Positions 5,750 to 8,174 of a stretch of 8,174 nt of DNA are shown here, piece by piece. The stretch's first letter is position 1. The number at the start of each line of letters is the position of its first letter. The DNA is taken from positions 1 through 8,174 of the forward strand of contig SKXH01000203.1 of NCBI GenBank assembly GCA_007128495.1, given 5' to 3'. The notes beneath the pieces are model-generated. The model was not told where the DNA came from, ran no database searches, and saw only the letters and a list, made by a program, of their open reading frames with translations. The translations under genes were made by a program, and so were the position numbers. The stretch comes from Bacteroidota bacterium. GTDB taxonomy: Bacteria; Bacteroidota; Ignavibacteria; T3Sed10-11.

Positions 5750-6454
5750 ATGTTCATCAAAAAGATAACTGCCTGGCTTGTCCATTTCTATACTTCCCTC
5801 GGGTTGATTGCCGCTGCATTCAGTGTTGTGCTCATAGTATACGGCGGTGAAGAAAATCTCCGCCTTGTGATCCTGTTGATGTTTCTTGCAATAGTGATCG
5901 ATGCAAGCGACGGTTACTTTGCACGGCGGGTGGGTGTGAAAGAAGTACTGCCGGGATTCGACGGTCGGCGGCTTGACGATATAATAGATTTCCATACCTT
6001 TACGACAATTCCGCTCTTATTTATCTGGCGCGCCGGTATTGTCCCCGGCGATTATTCGTGGATATTGTTTCTTCCGCTGCTGGCAAGCGCGTATGGCTTT
6101 TCACAAACGAACGTAAAAACCGATGACGGCTACTTTCTTGGTTTTCCCTCATACTGGAATGTGATCGCTTTTTATCTTTTCTTTCTTCAGCCGGTTCCAT
6201 GGTTTACTATTACAATAATCGTACTCTTTTCACTGCTTACCTTTATTCCCGCAAAGTATCTTCATCCTTCAATACCGGGACCATTATCTAAACTATCGAT
6301 ATTTCTCGGCGGAATTTGGGGGCTGATGATCCTTGCCATTATTTCCGGCGTTGTGGACGCGTACGTGTGGACTATAATCTCATTGCTGTACCCTCTTTAT
6401 TACTTGGGTGCATCCTGGGTTATTACAATACAACATCGTTTTGCTCGATCATAA
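5750..6454 (+). CDS. pcs: Phosphatidylcholine synthase-like CDP-alcohol phosphatidyltransferase
   Basis: This 234-residue inner-membrane protein has about seven or eight hydrophobic segments. The catalytic motif is D54-G55-x2-A58-R59-x12-G72-x3-D76-x3-D80. The 12-residue gap, rather than the usual 8, is the spacing found in rhizobial phosphatidylcholine synthase (Pcs). Further resemblances are RVGVKEVLPGF (60-70), KTDDGYFLGFPSYWN (123-137), and LLTFIPAKYLHP (162-173). Pcs condenses CDP-diacylglycerol with choline to make phosphatidylcholine in one step, so choline would be taken up from outside. The substrate is inferred from similarity and could be a related alcohol. The last 6 bp overlap the convergent DUF3078 gene. 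Confidence 0.8.
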   Translation: MFIKKITAWLVHFYTSLGLIAAAFSVVLIVYGGEENLRLVILLMFLAIVIDASDGYFARRVGVKEVLPGFDGRRLDDIIDFHTFTTIPLLFIWRAGIVPGDYSWILFLPLLASAYGFSQTNVKTDDGYFLGFPSYWNVIAFYLFFLQPVPWFTITIIVLFSLLTFIPAKYLHPSIPGPLSKLSIFLGGIWGLMILAIISGVVDAYVWTIISLLYPLYYLGASWVITIQHRFARS

Positions 6455-7309
6455 AAACGAATAGCTAAGTCCCATCGCAAGCAATTGTTTCAATTGACGC
6501 TTCGGTGAAATGTCGCTGTCATATAATAATTCTATGTTCAAGCTGACATCGATGTATCGTGTTACCTTTGCAGAAATGATAGTATCCCACCGGACGTCAA
6601 CCTGTTCGAAACTTTCTAAATTTGAGAAGAGTTCGAGAGTCGAAGTGAGCAATATATTTTCTGCGAGCGGTTTTCGTAATTCGGTAACTGAAAGTGCACC
6701 GAATTCCGTATCGATCTTTTCTATCCTGTCTGATTCGGGATCGTCGGTTAAACCCACGGCATATTCACGTGTGATTGTTGTTTTGGTAGCGGCACCGAGG
6801 CGTGTTTTAAGGTACGGAACGGGTTCATATCCAACTCCGGCGCTCAGAGTGATATATCCGGGATCGAATAAATTTGATATCGGGAATCGTTCATCTTCAA
6901 CGTACTGATACCCCTTTGTTAATTGTGTTTGGAGAAGGGCTGAAACATACGGATTAACGTAATCACCAAGTTTTCGGAGGTATACCGACTCGATGCGAAT
7001 TTCATCCGCTGATTTGCGTGATGAAAGGTCGCCGATTTTTGTTTGTCCGTATGAAACTTTTCCCGTATTAGTCCAGCTAAAATCTTCCTGTTCGTATGCG
7101 AACGATGAATTAACATTCAACTGCCAAGCAAGAGTATTCTCGCCTCCCTGCGTCCAGTTATCAAATTGGGCCTGCGTCAAATTAAAGCTGCCGACAACCT
7201 GATTCTCCCAGCCGTACTCGGTTTCCTCTCCCTCTTCAGCAATCAGTATACATTGAATAGAGATGATACAGATGATAACCGGTTTGACTGCGTAATGAAG
7301 TGTTCGCAT
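6449..7309 (-). CDS. DUF3078 family outer-membrane beta-barrel protein
   Basis: This 286-residue protein has an N-terminal signal sequence (hydrophobic 8-24, then EEGEE). Family features are NLTQAQFDNWTQGGEN (43-58), SWTNTGKVSYGQ (78-89), KSADEIRIES (99-108) and NPYVSALLQTQLTKGYQY (119-136). The rest is alternating strands with aromatic girdle residues, ending in MGLSYSFL, a C-terminus typical of outer-membrane barrels. The role of DUF3078 proteins is unknown; a porin-like or structural role is a guess. AGGAG (plus 7317-7321) lies 7 nt before ATG 7309, a textbook ribosome site. The gene is divergent from the M14 peptidase gene, with about 100 bp between them. Confidence 0.82.
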   Translation of the reverse strand: MRTLHYAVKPVIICIISIQCILIAEEGEETEYGWENQVVGSFNLTQAQFDNWTQGGENTLAWQLNVNSSFAYEQEDFSWTNTGKVSYGQTKIGDLSSRKSADEIRIESVYLRKLGDYVNPYVSALLQTQLTKGYQYVEDERFPISNLFDPGYITLSAGVGYEPVPYLKTRLGAATKTTITREYAVGLTDDPESDRIEKIDTEFGALSVTELRKPLAENILLTSTLELFSNLESFEQVDVRWDTIISAKVTRYIDVSLNIELLYDSDISPKRQLKQLLAMGLSYSFL

Positions 7310-7410
7310 ACTATTTCTCCTGAATGATAATCTGTGTGTATTATGGAATGTGGTGCCTAAATTTAGTAATTTATTTACCTTAAATGCAAATTTGTAATGA
7401 AAGGTTGTTT
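7310..7410. promoter_or_regulatory. Divergent intergenic region with a 10-bp palindrome
   Basis: This region carries the start signals of both the DUF3078 gene and the M14 gene. CTAAATTTAG at 7357-7366 is a perfect palindrome near the centre. TATTAT at 7339-7344 and, on the other strand, TAATAC are -10-like, but neither has a good -35 at proper spacing, so I assign no specific promoter. Confidence 0.3.
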
Positions 7411-8174
7411 ATGATATTTATATTTTTTGTATTGATATTTTTTACACCACATGCGGTACACTCACAGTCAGCAGTACCCGATCACTGGCGTACCCATTTT
7501 GAGCGAGCGGATTACCTCGAGACACCCCGTTATGATGAGTCGATAAAATACTTTCGAATGCTGAGCGATTCATCGGAGTATGCAAAGATGTTCTCATTCG
7601 GAATATCACCTCAGGGACGTGATCTGTATTGTGTGGCAATCTCACAGAATAAAAACTTTGAACCGGTGAAATTACAAGAGCGGACACGGCCGCTGATCTT
7701 AATAATCAATGGCATTCACGCCGGCGAGATCGGCGGGAAGGATGCATCGATGCTGCTCCTTCGCGAAATATTGATTACTCAAGAACAGCAACATCTGCTC
7801 GATAATGTGGATATATTGGTTGTGCCGATTTTCAGTGTCGACGGGCATGAGCGGTTCGGTCCGTATAACCGTATCAACCAAAACGGTCCGAAAGAGAAGG
7901 GCTGGCGCACGACTGCGCAAAATTATAATCTCAACCGCGATTGGATGAAAGCCGATACCCCTGAAATGCAGGCGATGCTGCAACTTATCAACACGTGGAA
8001 TCCCGACTTTATAATCGATACACACTCGACCAATGGTGCAGACTATCAGTACACCATTACCTATATTCTCGAAACACATCAGAACATATACAGTGAAACG
8101 GCATCGTGGTTGAACGAAACGTTTATTCCATATATGGAAACATATATCGAAGATGAAGGGTATCTTGTTTTCCC
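7411..8174 (+). CDS. Secreted M14-family zinc carboxypeptidase (N-terminal part)
   Basis: The frame is open from ATG 7411 to the window end, giving 254 residues. Residues 1-11 are strongly hydrophobic and are followed by a likely signal cleavage near VHS-Q. The mature part carries PQGRDLY (67-73), the first zinc motif GIHAGEIGG with H103 and E106, and the substrate-binding NLNRDWMKADTPEM (173-186) with N175-R176. The third zinc ligand H205 is in DTHSTNGADYQY (204-214). The catalytic glutamate of M14 enzymes would lie beyond the window. AAAGG (7400-7404) lies 6 nt before the ATG. An in-frame ATG at 7384 would add nine residues including an arginine, giving a more usual charged signal-peptide start, but has no ribosome site. 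Action is expected in the periplasm or outside the cell; the peptide substrate is unknown. Confidence 0.9.
   Translation, partial: MIFIFFVLIFFTPHAVHSQSAVPDHWRTHFERADYLETPRYDESIKYFRMLSDSSEYAKMFSFGISPQGRDLYCVAISQNKNFEPVKLQERTRPLILIINGIHAGEIGGKDASMLLLREILITQEQQHLLDNVDILVVPIFSVDGHERFGPYNRINQNGPKEKGWRTTAQNYNLNRDWMKADTPEMQAMLQLINTWNPDFIIDTHSTNGADYQYTITYILETHQNIYSETASWLNETFIPYMETYIEDEGYLVF

Noticed and set aside
7699..8079. Minus-strand 126-codon frame
   Set aside because: It is antisense to the M14 peptidase, whose zinc ligands and substrate motif run through the same bases on the plus strand.
1..8174. CRISPR array, tRNA, rRNA or insertion sequence
   Set aside because: No regular spaced repeats, cloverleaf sequence, ribosomal RNA blocks or transposase motifs with terminal repeats were found.

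Overview
The window looks like part of a chromosome from a Gram-negative bacterium with moderate GC content. A DUF3078 outer-membrane protein and a secreted M14 peptidase point loosely to the Fibrobacterota-Chlorobiota-Bacteroidota (FCB) side of the tree. The mixture of genes does not fix a phylum. I see no insertion sequence, tRNA, rRNA or CRISPR array. This reads as a core or housekeeping stretch with one decayed accessory gene.

Layout from left to right. (1) 1-1016, minus strand: N-terminal 338 residues of a protein with two cyclic-nucleotide-binding-like domains. It is most likely a bacterial neuropathy-target-esterase (NTE)-type patatin phospholipase whose catalytic half lies outside the window. 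(2) 1130-2179, plus: an RNA 3'-phosphate cyclase family protein with an altered signature loop. (3) 2167-3009, minus: a CheR-type methyltransferase overlapping the cyclase tail to tail. (4) 3010-3390: an AT-rich regulatory region and a small HicB-like gene (3134-3326) broken by one extra A in a seven-A run. (5) 3391-5363, plus: a compact queD-queE-queC-queF operon covering every step from dihydroneopterin triphosphate to preQ1, the queuosine precursor. (6) 5391-5681, minus: a stand-alone C-terminal zinc-ribbon half of a Mut7-C protein. (7) 5750-6454, plus: a phosphatidylcholine-synthase-like CDP-alcohol phosphatidyltransferase. (8) 6449-7309, minus: a DUF3078 beta-barrel protein. (9) 7411-8174, plus: the N-terminal part of a secreted M14 zinc carboxypeptidase.

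Transcription units alternate in direction throughout. Two of the convergent pairs overlap at their 3' ends (by 13 and 6 bp), and the third is only 27 bp apart. Divergent pairs share short promoter regions of about 70-125 bp. Four reading frames start directly behind AT-rich, -10-like sequence with no Shine-Dalgarno site (rtcA, queD, the zinc-ribbon gene, pcs). The NTE-like, cheR, hicB-like, DUF3078 and M14 genes have recognisable purine-rich sites.

Functional themes are queuosine precursor synthesis (a complete four-gene set, with folE, tgt and queA absent from the window), RNA processing (rtcA-like and the Mut7-C remnant) and phospholipid metabolism (Pcs-like synthase and NTE-like phospholipase). 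I found no convincing new multi-gene system. The strongest oddities are the variant cyclase, the nuclease-less Mut7-C zinc ribbon and the frameshifted HicB gene.
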